Below, in pieces: positions 10,561 to 21,660 of a stretch of DNA of 64,000 nt. Both the position numbers and the translations under genes were made by a program. The notes under the pieces were generated by a model. The model was not told where the DNA came from and did no database searches. It saw only the letters and a list, made by a program, of their open reading frames with translations. Within the stretch, counting starts at the first letter, position 1, and every line of letters starts with the position of its first letter. Origin of the DNA: Elymus sibiricus (lineage: Eukaryota > Streptophyta > Magnoliopsida > Poales > Poaceae); the NCBI GenBank assembly GCA_039707655.1, contig CM077672.1, positions 194,226,037-194,290,036 on the forward strand, in the 5' to 3' direction.

Positions 10561-11133
10561 TATGAACTTCCGCTCTATCAAAAATACAATTGGTCTCGGT
10601 GAGTGCATGCTTCCAGTGACACGGGAACATGCAATTGGTTTCAGTGATTAGGTAAACATTTGGTTTGGGGGCTTCCAGTGACATGACCCAACACTATTTA
10701 GACCTGTTACTACGCAACAGTGAGTGATGCTCTCCTGGTGGAAGCGTGCCTACAACGTCTAGCTAGCGCCCATGTACTTACGCAAAACATTCGAAGCATA
10801 TAGCCAAGTAGCAGCACGTGCATCGTCGCTACGCGCGACAAAACTTGCTAACTAAACGGCTTCCCAGATTGATTTGACCGAGGCGAGCGAGAAACGGACG
10901 TGCCTAGTTGCACAGAATGGAGGACGGAAAATGACTGTTTCACGTCGGCACATGCATGGAAATAGGGAAAGCGTCCCGTTGGGTTCATCCAGCTTGGGAT
11001 GTCCATGGTTTTACTTTTGCCATGCACGACCGTATGAAGCTACTGTTTACAAACAAGAAAACGCGCACTGCTAGCTACGAGTAGTACAGCTTATTTATTC
11101 GAAGTGTACTGACACCAGAGAGACGTTAGTATA
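10561..11133. other. Unrecognised stretch between retroposons
   Basis: About 570 bp with a short imperfect direct repeat (GCTTCCAGTGACA at about 10609 and 10670, each near a TTGGTTT word). No gene, terminal repeat or RNA gene was seen. Confidence 0.4.
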
Positions 11134-11449
11134 TATCAACGTGTCCTTTTTTTCAAAGATAATACGTGTCTCATTTATAGAATAAGGTTCAAATTACAAG
11201 GCACTTAAACACCGACCTTAGAAGACTGAAAAGGTAGGATAATCCTACGCAAAATACCAGCGCATGGCCCTCTCCTTCGACGCCACCGAAGCGGCCACCA
11301 AAAAGAAAGGAGACAGATCACCTCTTCACCCGAGCTCGACGCGGCTCCATCACTGATCTGCAGCTTTACGGACCTCAAAAGTAGTTTGCCAGAAGCTAAA
11401 TTGTTGCTGTTGAAAGAATCAGACCGGGGCACCATGTCCCCGGACACGC

Positions 11450-11519
11450 CATCGAACTCCAGATCTGACACCCCCGCACGACGACATCGAACTCCAGATC
11501 TGACACCCCCGCACGACGA
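11450..11519. repeat. Perfect 35-bp tandem duplication
   Basis: The unit starts CATCGAACTCCAGATCTGAC and ends CGCACGACGA; it is present twice with no mismatch (11450-11484, 11485-11519), inside the retroposon and 25 bp from the foldback MITE. Confidence 0.95.
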
Positions 11520-11544
11520 CGACGTCGGGGGAGGAAATCAGAAA

Positions 11545-12473
11545 GGGTCATTTGCATTTCTATCCCTAACTTGAACCACCTACTCATATTTGCCCCTAAT
11601 TTCGAAGCCTGCTCAAATTTGCCCCTCTGCCGTTATGTGCACATATAGAAATGCCCTTCTGTCCCGTTACCGTCCGGTCAAAGGGCTTTGACCGTCCTGA
11701 AAAAAATAGCAAAAAAAAATCTAAAAAATCTAAAATTTTGTGGGATCGAAGATACTCATGTGCGCAAGGTGCGTGCAAATTTTCGTGCTGTTTGGACATT
11801 CCAGAAGCTCGTGGCGAGGAAAAACAGTAAATCTGCACGCTTGTGAACAATAAATTTGAAATAAAATAGCAAGAAAATTCAAAAAAATATGAAATTTTTT
11901 GGCATCAAAGAGGCTTGGGTGCACAAGGTGCTTGCAAGTTTTTGTGATCAAATGACATGCGAGGAGCTCTAGCAAAAAAAACAAAATAGTCATTTTTTCC
12001 AAAGTTTTTTCCCGAGCCAAATTTTGTTTTTTTCTCCACGAGCTCCTACAATGTGGAAACACAACAAAAATTTGCACGCACCTTGCGGACCCGAGCCTCT
12101 TTGATGCCAAAATTTTTCATATATTTTTGAGTTTTCTTGCTATTTTTTTGAATTTACTGTTCACAGGCGTACATATTTACTGTTTTTCCTTCGCCACGAG
12201 CTCCTGGAATGTCCAAACAGCACAAAAATTTGCACGCACCTTGCGAACCTGAGTATCTTTGATCCCACAAAATTTCAGATTTTTTAGATTTTTTTTTGTT
12301 ATTTTTTTGAGGACGGTCAAAGCCCTTTGACCGGCTTTGACTGGACGGTAACGGCACAGAAGGGCATTTCTATAAGTGCACATAACGGCAGAGGGGCAAA
12401 TTTGAGCAGACTTCAGAATTAGGGGCAAATATGAGTAGTGGGTTCGAGTTAGGGGCACAAATGTATAAAACCC
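11545..12473. mobile_element. Foldback Mutator-like MITE, 929 bp, 9-bp target duplication
   Basis: The two arms, about 11545-11990 and 12015-12473, are inverted copies along almost their whole length: CTACTCATATTTGCCCCTAA, AAATTTGCCCCTCTGCCGTT and GGTCAAAGGGCTTTGACCGT occur in the left arm and, reverse-complemented, in the right. The target AATCAGAAA is duplicated perfectly at 11536-11544 and 12474-12482; 9 bp is the Mutator-type length. There is no coding capacity. A transcript through it could form a long hairpin, a likely small-RNA source. Confidence 0.93.
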
Positions 12474-13166
12474 AATCAGAAATGCCAGCCTCCAACCACA
12501 AACCCAGCACAAGATGCACCATCTTCCAGCTGTCACCTGCGTAGACAACCGTCTGCGCGTACTCCTGGACGACAAAACCTCCCTGCTCCACCATGACGTC
12601 GGAGACAACACCGCAGCAACGGGGACAGAGCAGAAGGAGAGACACACCTGATGGAGCCGCCGCCGCCGCCTCGCCGACACCATCCATGAACCCTAACGCC
12701 GTCGATCTGAAGGATCGGCACACACACGATGCCATCAACTTCGAGACGCCGCCATAAAGGACACCGCCGGTGTGGGAGTGGAGCTGAGGCAGATTTATTC
12801 GTCCAAACCCTAAATACAAATCAAAGGAACGGGGTCCCCCCTCCCTCCTGCTGCCGGAGCGGCAGCGGGAGGGAGAGGGGGCCAGCGCCCTGGCCGGTTG
12901 AGATCGGTGGAAGAAGATTGCCTCCCTGGTCGCCTGGCCCGTGGCAGCGGCTAGTTTAGGAAAACACGCCTTTGTACAGTTATCAACGTGTCCTCCGTAC
13001 CATATCTCTTCCTGTACGCTCGATCAGTAAACGTGTATGCAGCTTAACTAGTGTTGTGGGATTTCTGGTGAACCCTTCAATTGTGTCCATGGCATGAAGG
13101 TCAAATGCAATCGAGAAATTAGGCAAATTATACAAAGTAGAATATTTTTCATGAATTGTCCGTAAA

Positions 13167-13760
13167 GTGTTATCTCAATTGATGGCATCACAATCAGTTC
13201 ACGTTGAAGAAAGTGTTCAAAAATATTTTCGAAAGTGCGCAAACAACCTTTTGTGGCCTATTCTCGAGCCAATAAATACACACAGAGCAACACCCCCATG
13301 CAGCAACCTTTTGCCTCCCTCCCCTTTGGCTGTTTCACCTCCACTCGCTAGCCCGCAACCTGCACCCGCTGCGACCCCGCCTGCCATCCTTCAGCAGGTC
13401 CTCTTGCAAATCCGTGAGCACATCCGCTCCCCATTGCTGCCCCTGCCAGACGTGCAATGTGGAAGGCGCAAGCGTCGGATCATGCCGGAGGACATGTGCC
13501 GTCGCAGTGCTCGGCTCCAGAAAAATGCCAAGGGGCAACCGCCTCCTACATCAAGCGGGCGCAACGGGTGCTCATGTCGAAGATGGGGATCTGTAACCTC
13601 GAGGATGAGCCGGAGATCGACTGTCTGGACAGATACGCCGAGCTTTTCAAAAGCCCACTTGCCCCCCCACCGCATCGACGCTCTTGCCAGGCTCTTCTCC
13701 CTGGACGTTCCGTTCCCGGAATCGTCGGTGTTCCTAGAATTCTAGGCGCTCCGTGTGGAG
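13167..13760 (+). pseudogene. LINE ORF1 C-terminal remnant
   Basis: The first frame has a proline-rich stretch and then CRRSARLQKNAKGQP, a basic motif seen near the end of plant LINE ORF1 proteins. A frameshift moves the continuation to another frame, with IKRAQRVLMSKMGI and CLDRYAELFKSPL, and a further shift restores HRIDALARLFSLD before the stop at 13745. Known plant ORF1 proteins bind RNA and end in a similar pattern; the assignment here is by that pattern and by position just before ORF2. Confidence 0.6.
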
Positions 13761-13777
13761 GAATGTAGGCGTGTCTA

Positions 13778-14932
13778 ATGAATATTGTCAACCACAATGT
13801 GCTTGTGTGGAACATCAGGAGCCTAAACAATCAGGTCAGGGGGTCCGTCATGCGGAGCATGATTCAGGAGGCCGTGGCTTCGGTCGTTTGCCTGGTTGAA
13901 TCCAAGCTGGCCATTGCAGACCAACGCGTGGTTACTTCCTTGCTAGGGACCCGTTTTGACACCTTCGTGGCGCTCCCCACCTTGGGCTAGCTGGTGGGAT
14001 CATAGTGGCATGGGACGCCTCGGTGGTCACCGTGCCCGCGTTCAGGGTGGACCTCTTCGTTACGATTGAGCTCGCCTTCGAGGGAGGTCTCCAATGGTCA
14101 CTCACCATCATCTACGGCCCAACAGATGATGCGCTAAAAATACACTTCCTTGACGAGTTGTGCAATGTGCGCGCGGCCTGTGCAGGTACATGGGTGGTTG
14201 CAGGGGATTTTTAACCTGATTGTGGATGCAGCGGGCAAAAACAATAACATCCTCAACAGGCGCATGATGGGCCGCTTCCGCCGCCTCTTAAGTGACCTGG
14301 AGCTCAAAGAGGCATGTCTCGTCGGCCGCAGATACACATGGAGTAACGAGAGGCGTTTTCCTACCAAGGAGAAACTTGATCGGTGGTTCTCCACGGCGGA
14401 TTGGGACGCGGGACGCACGGATCACGTCCTCCAGGCCTTGTCCTCGTCGATTTCTGACCACTGCCCGATCCTCACGTCCACGAACGTCTCCTTCCACCGC
14501 AAATCGAGATTCCGCTTCCAAAGCTTCTGGCCATCTATTCCGAGATTCCAGGAGGTTGTGGCTGCCGGCTGGAATGCGCCACCGATGAAGGCGGACCCAT
14601 TCATTGACCTTTTCCTTCGGCTCAAGTCTACGGCCAAATCCTTAACCAAGTGCAGCCAAGCTAGGGTGGGCAACACCAAAGAGCAGATCCTCCTCGCCAA
14701 CGAGATCATCTTACGTCTTGACCAGGCCATGGACACCCCCCCTCTCGGACGGCGAGAGTTGGCTGCGCCGTGAACTCAAAAAGAAAGCGCTCGGCCTTGC
14801 CTCCTTGCAACGTACGATTGCCCGGTAGAAATCACGAATTTCCTGGCTCAAGAGGGAGATGCCTTGGCCTCCTTCTTCCAGATCCACTCCAGTCATAGGC
14901 GCCGCCGGAATCATTTGTTCCGCCTACGGAAT
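13778..14932 (+). pseudogene. LINE ORF2 endonuclease domain, frameshifted
   Basis: The frame at 13778-13990 opens ORF2 with LVWNIRSLNNQVR and VVCLVESKL, the first two boxes of an apurinic-type endonuclease. After a break, 14005-14214 carries SLTIIYGPTDD and WVVAGDF, then a stop. The last frame (14150-14773) has RRYTWSNERR and ISDHCPIL, containing the catalytic Asp-His. In intact LINEs this enzyme nicks the target so that its 3' end primes reverse transcription. Two frame breaks plus the gypsy insertion at 14940 make it inactive. Confidence 0.85.
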
Positions 14933-14939
14933 GGTCCGA

Positions 14940-16504
14940 TGCTACTTGTGAGCTGCGTTGGGATTCTCCCCGAATAGGAGAGAAGATGCAGTACAGTAGA
15001 GATAAGTATTTCCCTCAGTGAGAACCAAGGTTATCGAACCAATAGGAGAATCACACAAAATCTCGTGAACAACACCTGCACACACAAAAGCAAATACTTG
15101 CACCCAACGCGGGCAAGAGGGTTGTCAATCCCCTTGAACTCGTTACTTGCAAGGATTAAATCTTGTAGTGGCAGATAGATAAACTACAAAACAAAATAAA
15201 AGAAATAAAATTGCAGCAAGTATATTTAGGTTTTCATTTTATGTTTAAAATAGACCCGAGGGCCATAGTTTTCACTAGAGGCTTCTCTCTCGAACACATA
15301 GCATACGGTGGGTAAACAAATTACTGTTGGGCAATTGATATAAAACCGCATAGTTATGACGATATTCTAGGCAATGATCATGTATATAGGCATCACGTCC
15401 AAGACAAGTAGACCGACTCCTGCCTGCATCTACTACTATTACTCCACCCATCGACCGCTATCCAGCATGCATCTAGGGTATTAAGTTAATGAAAACGGAG
15501 TAACGCCTTAAGCAAGATGACATGATGTAGACAAAGTAAACCCAATCAATATGAATAAACCCTGTCGTTTTACCCATAATGGCAACAATACAAATACGTG
15601 TCTTGTCCCCTACTTTGTCACTTGGATATAGAGCACCGCAAGATTGAACCCATTACAAAGCACCTCTCCCGCTGAAGATAAATCAATCTAGTTGGCCAAA
15701 CCAAACGGATAGATCGGAGAGAAATACAAAGCTATAAAAATCATGCATAATAAAGTTCAGAAAAGACTCAATTACTTCTCATGAATATTCAGATCATAAA
15801 ACCACAATTCATCGGATCCCAACAAACACACTACAAAAGAAGATTACATCGAATTGAACTCCAAGAAGATCGAGGAGAACGTTGTATTGAAGATCAAAGA
15901 GAGAGAAGAAGCCATCTAGCTACTAGCTATGGACCCGTAGGTCTGTGGTGAACTACTCACACATCATCGGTAGGGCCGCAAGGTTGATGTAGAAGCCCTC
16001 CGTGATCGATTCGCCCTCCGGCAGGGTGTCGGAAAAGGCCTCCAGATGGGATCGCGGAAGAATAGAAGCTTGCGGCGGCGGAAAAGTTATTTCGTGGGGC
16101 TTTCTGTTGGTTTCCCAATATTGGAAAATTTATAGAAGTGGAATTAGGTCAAAATGAGCCATGTGGGGGCCCACAAGGTAACAGGGCGCGACAACCCCCC
16201 TGGGCGCGCCCTGTTGCCTTGTCGTCTCCTCGTAGGTCTTCTGGTCCTCCCCCAAAGCTTCTAGGGTCTCTTTTGTCCAGAAAAAAATCGTCAAAAAGTT
16301 TCTTAGCGTTTGGACTCCGTTTGGTACTGATTTTCTGAAAAACCAAAAACAAGCAGAAAACAACAACTGGCACTGGGCACTAGGTTAATAGGTTAGTTCC
16401 CAAAAATGATATAAAATGACATATAATTGCATATAAAACATCCAAGATTGATACTATAATAGTCTGGAAAAATAAAAAATTATAGATACGTTGGATACGT
16501 ATCA
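14940..16504 (-). repeat. Gypsy element 3' LTR (1565 bp)
   Basis: On the plus strand it begins TGCTACTTGTGAGC and ends ACGTTGGATACGTATCA. It aligns along its whole length with 20097-21660, with scattered single-base differences and few indels. It contains the GGCGCGCCC-rich block near 16190-16210. Confidence 0.93.
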
Positions 16505-19328
16505 ACATCCCCAAGCTTAATTCTTGCTCGTCCTCGAGTAGGTAAATGATAAAAACAGAATTTTTGATGTGGAATGCTACCTAACATGTTTATCATGTAA
16601 TCTCTTTTTACGGTATAAATACTGAGAAGCGATGAATTAACAACATCAACATAATAATATCCATGAATAGAAGAAGCATAATCATTAAATTTTCAAAATA
16701 TACGATCCGTAACGAATGTTATTCCCCACTCATTTTATCATGTTAGCATGGCATGACTCCGCCTTCACTGCATAAATATAAATCATGAGCACCCCGGTGT
16801 TAAACCAGGCAATTGGATCGTACTTCTAACGCGCTTCAGCATTTTCAACTTCACGCAATACATGAGCATGAGCCATGGACATAGCACAAGGTGGAATAGA
16901 ATGCGATGATAGGGATTAATAGGAGAAGTCAAAAAAGGAAGAAAGTCTCGCATCAACTCGGCGGATCAACGGACTATGCAGATGTCCATCAATCGATATC
17001 AATGCGAGGAGTAGGGATTGCCATGCAACGGATGCACTAAGAGCTATAAGTGTATGAGAGCTCAAACTGAAACTAAGTGGGTGAGCATCCAACTTGCTTG
17101 CTCATGAAGACCTCGTGCATTTGAGGAAGCCCATCATTGGAATATACAAGCCAAGTTCTATAATGAAAAATTCCCACTAGTATATGAAAGTGACAACTCA
17201 GGAGACTCTATATATGAAAAACATGGTGCTACTCTGAAGCACAAGTGTGGAAAAGGATAGTAACATTGACCCTTCTCTCTTTTTCTCTTTTTTTGTTGGG
17301 CTCTTTTTGGCCTCTCTTTTTTCGTTCGGAGTCTCATCCCGACTTGTGGGGGAATCATAGTCTCCATCATCCTTTCCTCACTGGGACAATGCTCTAATAA
17401 TGATGATCATCACACTTTTGTTTACTTACAACTCGATATTACAACTCGATACTAGAACAATATGACTCTATATGAATGCCTCTGGCAGTGTACCAGGATG
17501 TGCAATGATCTAGCGTAACATGTATAAAAAATAATGAGCGGTGGCTGAGCCACAAATACTATGTCAGCTATATGATCATGCAAAGCAATATGACAATGAA
17601 GATGTGTGGCATATAAACGGAACGGTGGAAGTTGCATGGCAATATATCTCGGAATGGCTATGGAAATGCCATAATAGGTAGGTATGGTGGCTATTTTGAG
17701 GAAGATATAAAGAGGCTTATGTGTGATAGAGCGTATCATATCACGGGGTTTGGATGCACCGGTGAAGTTTGCACTGACTCTCGAGGAGAGAAAGGGCAAT
17801 GCACGGTACCGAAGAGGATAGCAAATTGTGGAAGGGTGAGAGTGCGTATAATCCATGGAATCAAATTAGTCATAAAGAATTCACATACTTATTACAAAGC
17901 CTATTAGCCCTCGAAGCAAAGTACTACTCGCATGCCCCTAGGGAGGAGGTTGGTAGGAGTTAACCATCGCGCACCCCCGATTGTAACAGCACTCAAGGAT
18001 TTCATTTCAGACCTAAGAATGCTCGGACCTCCCCACCATGCCATGACCAACACTTAGATGAGAAGTTAATAACAAGCTTTAATACCGATATTTCTACTAA
18101 CCAATGATCATGAACCAATACCCTTTCATATTACGACATCAATATCATTAAACCATATGTTTCATATTTAGTGATCTACATGAAAGTTTTTATTATATCC
18201 CTCTTGAATATCTATCCTTTACGGACTAATCTTATAACCCGTGCAAATTGCCATTACTATTTATTAGACTCTCAAAAAGATTTAAGTGAAGCATGAGAGT
18301 GCAACTATTTCTTTAAAATATAACCACCGCCATGCTCTAAAAGATATAAGTGAAGCACTAGAGCAACTGCCTAGCTCAAAAGATATAAGTGAAGCACATA
18401 GAGTATTCTAAGAAATCACGATAAATGCGTGTCCCTCTCAAAAAGGTGTGTTCAACAAAAGATGATTGTGGCAAACTAAAAAAGCAAACAAAGAAAAGAA
18501 AACTATGGCACAAGACGCTCCAAGTAAAACTCATATCATGTGATGAATAAAAATATAGCTCCAAGTGACATACCGATAGATTATAGACGAAAGAGGGGAT
18601 GCCATCCGGGGCATCCCCAAGCTTAGACGCTTGGGTCTTCCTTGAATATTACCTTGGGGTGCCTTGGGCATCCCCAAGCTTAGGGTCTTTCCACTCCTTA
18701 TCCCTTCATCCATCGCGATCTCACCCAAAACTTGAAACTTCAGCACACAAAACTCAACAGAAACCTCGTGAGATCCGTTAGTATAACAAACAAACCTTAA
18801 ACTTTAGGTACTGTTATAAATTTATTCATATTTAAATCTTGCATAATGCTACTGTAATCTAAGTTCTCCATGACTTATACCCCCCGATATAATCCAAAGC
18901 ATCATTAAAATAAGAGAACTATGCAATAGAAAACAGAATCTGTCTAAAACAGAACAGTCTGTAAAGATCTAAATAAAAGTCATACTTTTATATCTCCAAA
19001 AATTCTGAAAAATTGGTAAAACATAAAAATTCATATACCAATACTGTGTAAAAATTTCAGATTTTTCTGACATTCTAGTACAGAACTAAAAATCAAATAC
19101 TGGGCGCAAAACTTTCTGTTTTCAAACAGCATCAATTATACTATCATCCAAATCATCCTAAAGGCATTACTTGGCACAAACACTAATTAAAAGATAAAAA
19201 CGTTAATCATAACAGTAGCTATAATTGTGTGACACAAGAAAAATAAAGATTGCAGTAAAGATAAATATTGGGTTGCCTCCCAACAAGCGCTATTGTTTTA
19301 TGCCCCTAGCTAGGCATAATGCATTGTT
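16505..19328 (-). other. Non-coding interior of the gypsy element
   Basis: The polypurine tract is at 16505-16522 (plus strand ACATCCCCAAGCTTAATT). No polymerase domain appears in any frame. At 18595-18618 GGGGATGCC and GGCATCCCC form a hairpin next to CCCCAAGCTTAG, and a second CATCCCCAAGCTTAG follows at about 18669. The surrounding 18460-19200 is an inverted copy of the module that occurs twice in the element at 23459-29567. Small open frames such as 17632-17907 are not recognised. Confidence 0.7.
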
Positions 19329-19889
19329 TCAGGTATTATCATCCTTAGTTTTCGCCAATTTAGATGGGTTATTCTCAAATCCCGAAGGTTCCTTACGTTT
19401 CCCATTATTCTCAGAAAAAGAAGCAATTTTATTATCTAAGTTATCAAGCCTCTTGTTATAAACAGTAAGGAGGGAATTCATACGGTTAAGATTTCCACTA
19501 AGGGCTTTGAGCGGTTCATTAGATTCTTGTAAATCAACTAGGTTTTTCTGCAAATCCCCTAGTTTTTCTAGCATTTGGATTCCTTCTTGAGTGAAAATGA
19601 ACACTTTTTGTGGAGGCGGAGTTCCCACTATCACCTCTATTATCTCATAGGCAGTATTAGCATCGCTTTCAATAAAATTCCCTTTAGCGGCAAAATCCAA
19701 AAGTTGTCTACTAGGCATAGTGAGTCCTATATAGAAATTTCGAAGCAAAATTTTTGTATCACCTTTTATAGTGCAAATATGATAGGATTCTATTATCCTA
19801 TACCAAGCACCTTTAACATTCTCTCCTTGTTTTTGTTTGAAGTAAAGAACTTCAAAATCTAGAGAGAGAGAGAGGAGGAAAAGTAACAC
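19329..19889 (-). CDS. Gag-like ORF of non-autonomous gypsy element
   Basis: This 186-residue minus-strand frame contains QGENVKGAWYRIIESYHIC, then LLRNFYIGL and RQLLDFAAKGNF, the retrotransposon-gag pattern (GE-S--EAW-R; L---FY-GL; LD-AA-G-F). After it come AYEIIEVIV and a coiled-coil-like tail rich in Leu, Asn and Lys (about residues 105-160). Gag proteins form the particle that packages element RNA. It lies soon after the primer-binding site, as gag should. It lacks the CCHC knuckle and ends without fusion to pol. The Met at 19889 may not be the true start, since gag similarity begins about 20 residues in. Confidence 0.6.
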   Translation of the reverse strand: MLLFLLSLSLDFEVLYFKQKQGENVKGAWYRIIESYHICTIKGDTKILLRNFYIGLTMPSRQLLDFAAKGNFIESDANTAYEIIEVIVGTPPPQKVFIFTQEGIQMLEKLGDLQKNLVDLQESNEPLKALSGNLNRMNSLLTVYNKRLDNLDNKIASFSENNGKRKEPSGFENNPSKLAKTKDDNT

Positions 19890-20067
19890 TAGTCATAGCG
19901 ACAAAGCAAGCAAATGAGCAAACAATTTTTTTTTTGTGTTTTTGTATTTTTTTATGAGAAGTGGGGGAGATGAAAACGAGAGGCAAATGCAAATAAAAAG
20001 GCAAATAAAAAGTAGAGCAAGTAGATGATAGTTTGTGCAAAGGTACTTGATAGGTTGTGATGATGTC

Positions 20068-20085
20068 TCCCCAGCAACAGCGCCA
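20068..20085 (-). other. Primer-binding site of the gypsy element
   Basis: Minus-strand TGGCGCTGTTGCTGGGGA lies a few bases inside the 5' LTR. It differs by two bases from TGGCGCCGTTGCCGGGGA in the element at 23459-29567, so both probably use the same tRNA primer type. Confidence 0.8.
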
Positions 20086-20096
20086 GAAATTCTTCC

Positions 20097-21660
20097 TGCT
20101 ACTTGTGAGCTGCTTTGGGATTTTCCCCCAAAAGGAGAGGAGATGCAGTACATTAGAGATAAGTATTTCCCTCAGTGAGAACCAAGGTTATCGAACCAAT
20201 AGGAGAATCACACAAAGCCTCGTGAACAGCACAATGCACACACAAAAGCAAATACTTGCACCCAACGCGGGCAAGAGGGTCGTCAATCCCCTTGAGCTCG
20301 TTACTTGCAAGGATTAAATCTTGTAGTGGTAGATAGATAAATTGCAAAACAAAATAAAAGAAATAAAATTGCAGCAAGTATATTTAGGTTTTCTTTTTAT
20401 GTTTAAAATAGACCCGGGGGCCATAGTTTTCACTAGAGACTTCTCTCTCGAACACATAGCATACGGTGGGTAGACAAAATACTGTTGGGCAATTGATAGA
20501 AAAGCGCATAGTTATGACGATATTCTAGGCAATGATCATGTATATAGGCATCACGTCCGAGACAAGTAGACCGACTCCTGCATGCATCTACTACTATTAC
20601 TCCACCCATCGACCGCTATCGAGCATGCATCTAGGGTATTAAGTTAATGAAAACGGAGTAACGCCTTAAGCAAGACGACATGATGTAGACAAAGTAAACC
20701 CAATCAATATGAATAAACCCCGTCGTTTTACCCTTAATGGCAACAATACAAATACGTGTCTTGTCCCCTACTTTGTCACTTGGATATAGAGCACCGCAAG
20801 ATTGAACCCATTACAGAACACCTCTCCCGCTGAAGATAAATCAATCTAGTTGGCCAAACCAAACGGATAGATCAGAGAGAAATACAAAGCTATAAAAATC
20901 ATGCATAATAAAGTTCAGAAAAGACTCAATTACTTCTCTTGAATATTCAGATCATAGACCCACAATTCATTGGATCCCAACAAACACACCGCAAAAAAAG
21001 ATTACATCGAATTGAACTCCAAGAAGATCGAGGAGAACGTTGTATTGAAGATCAAAGAGAGAGAAGAAGCCATCTAGCTACTAGCTATGGACCCGTAGGT
21101 CTGTGGTGAACTACTCACACATCATCGATAGGGCAGCAAGGTTGATGTAGAAGCCCTCCGTGATCGATTCCCCCTCCGGCAGGGTGCCGGAAAAGGCCTC
21201 CAGATGGGATCGCGAAAGAACAGAAGCTTGTGGCAGCAGAAAAGATATTTCGTGGGGCTCTCTGTTTGTGTCCCAATATTTGAGAATTTATAGAAGTGGA
21301 ATTAGGTCAAAAGGAGCCACGTGGGGCCCACAAGGTAACAGGGCGCGGCCACCCCCTAGGCGCGCCTTGTTGCCTTGTCGTCTCCTCGTAGGTCTTCTGG
21401 TCCTCCCCCGAAGCTTCTAGGGTCTCTTTTGTCCAGAAAAAAATTGTCAAAAAGTTTCGTAGCGTTTGGACTCCGTTTGGTACTGATTTTCTGAAAAACC
21501 AAAAATAAGCAGAAAACAACAACTGGAACTGGGCACTAGGTTAATAGGTTAGTTCCCAAAAATGATATAAAATGACATATAATTGCATATAAAAGATCCA
21601 AGATTGATACTATAATAGCATGGAACAATAAAAAATTATAGATACGTTGGAGACGTATCA
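20097..21660 (-). repeat. Gypsy element 5' LTR (1564 bp)
   Basis: In minus orientation it starts TGATACGTCTCCAACGTATC and ends GCTCACAAGTAGCA. A TATA-like run, TCTATAAATTCTC on the minus strand (21282-21294), lies just upstream of a gene-leader-like segment and is the probable promoter. It has a slightly different set of point changes from the 3' LTR at 14940-16504. Confidence 0.93.

Larger units (their letters stand above)
11147..12980 (-). mobile_element. Retroposon with 13-bp target duplication, split by a MITE
   Basis: TATCAACGTGTCC is present at 11134-11146 and again at 12981-12993, a perfect 13-bp target duplication (14 bp if the following T is counted). On the minus strand the unit starts in a GC-rich leader (12500-12960) with CCGCCGCCGCC-type runs and ends in a short A run (plus-strand T run at 11147-11153). 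Variable-length duplication plus an A tail is the mark of LINE-mediated insertion. Subtracting the foldback MITE at 11545-12473 and its duplication leaves about 0.9 kb, so it is a non-autonomous LINE, SINE-like unit or processed transcript. No domain was recognised in the minus-strand frames at 12370-12819. Confidence 0.75.
14940..21660 (-). mobile_element. Complete non-autonomous gypsy element, 6.7 kb, TCCGA duplication
   Basis: Two near-identical LTRs (14940-16504 and 20097-21660) enclose 3.6 kb. The target TCCGA is duplicated at 14935-14939 and 21661-21665. In minus orientation the LTR runs TGATACGTCT to AAGTAGCA, the primer-binding site lies just inside the right LTR (20068-20085), and a polypurine stretch AATTAAGCTTGGGGATG lies just inside the left one, so transcription runs leftwards. 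Only a gag-like frame is found; protease, reverse transcriptase and integrase are absent, so it must be mobilised in trans. It interrupts the LINE between endonuclease and reverse transcriptase. Sabrina/Athila-type relatives are likely, but the family name is not certain. Confidence 0.93.

Noticed and set aside
17632..17907. 91-residue frame inside the gypsy element
   Set aside because: No gag or pol motif; it lies in non-coding interior sequence on the strand opposite to the element.
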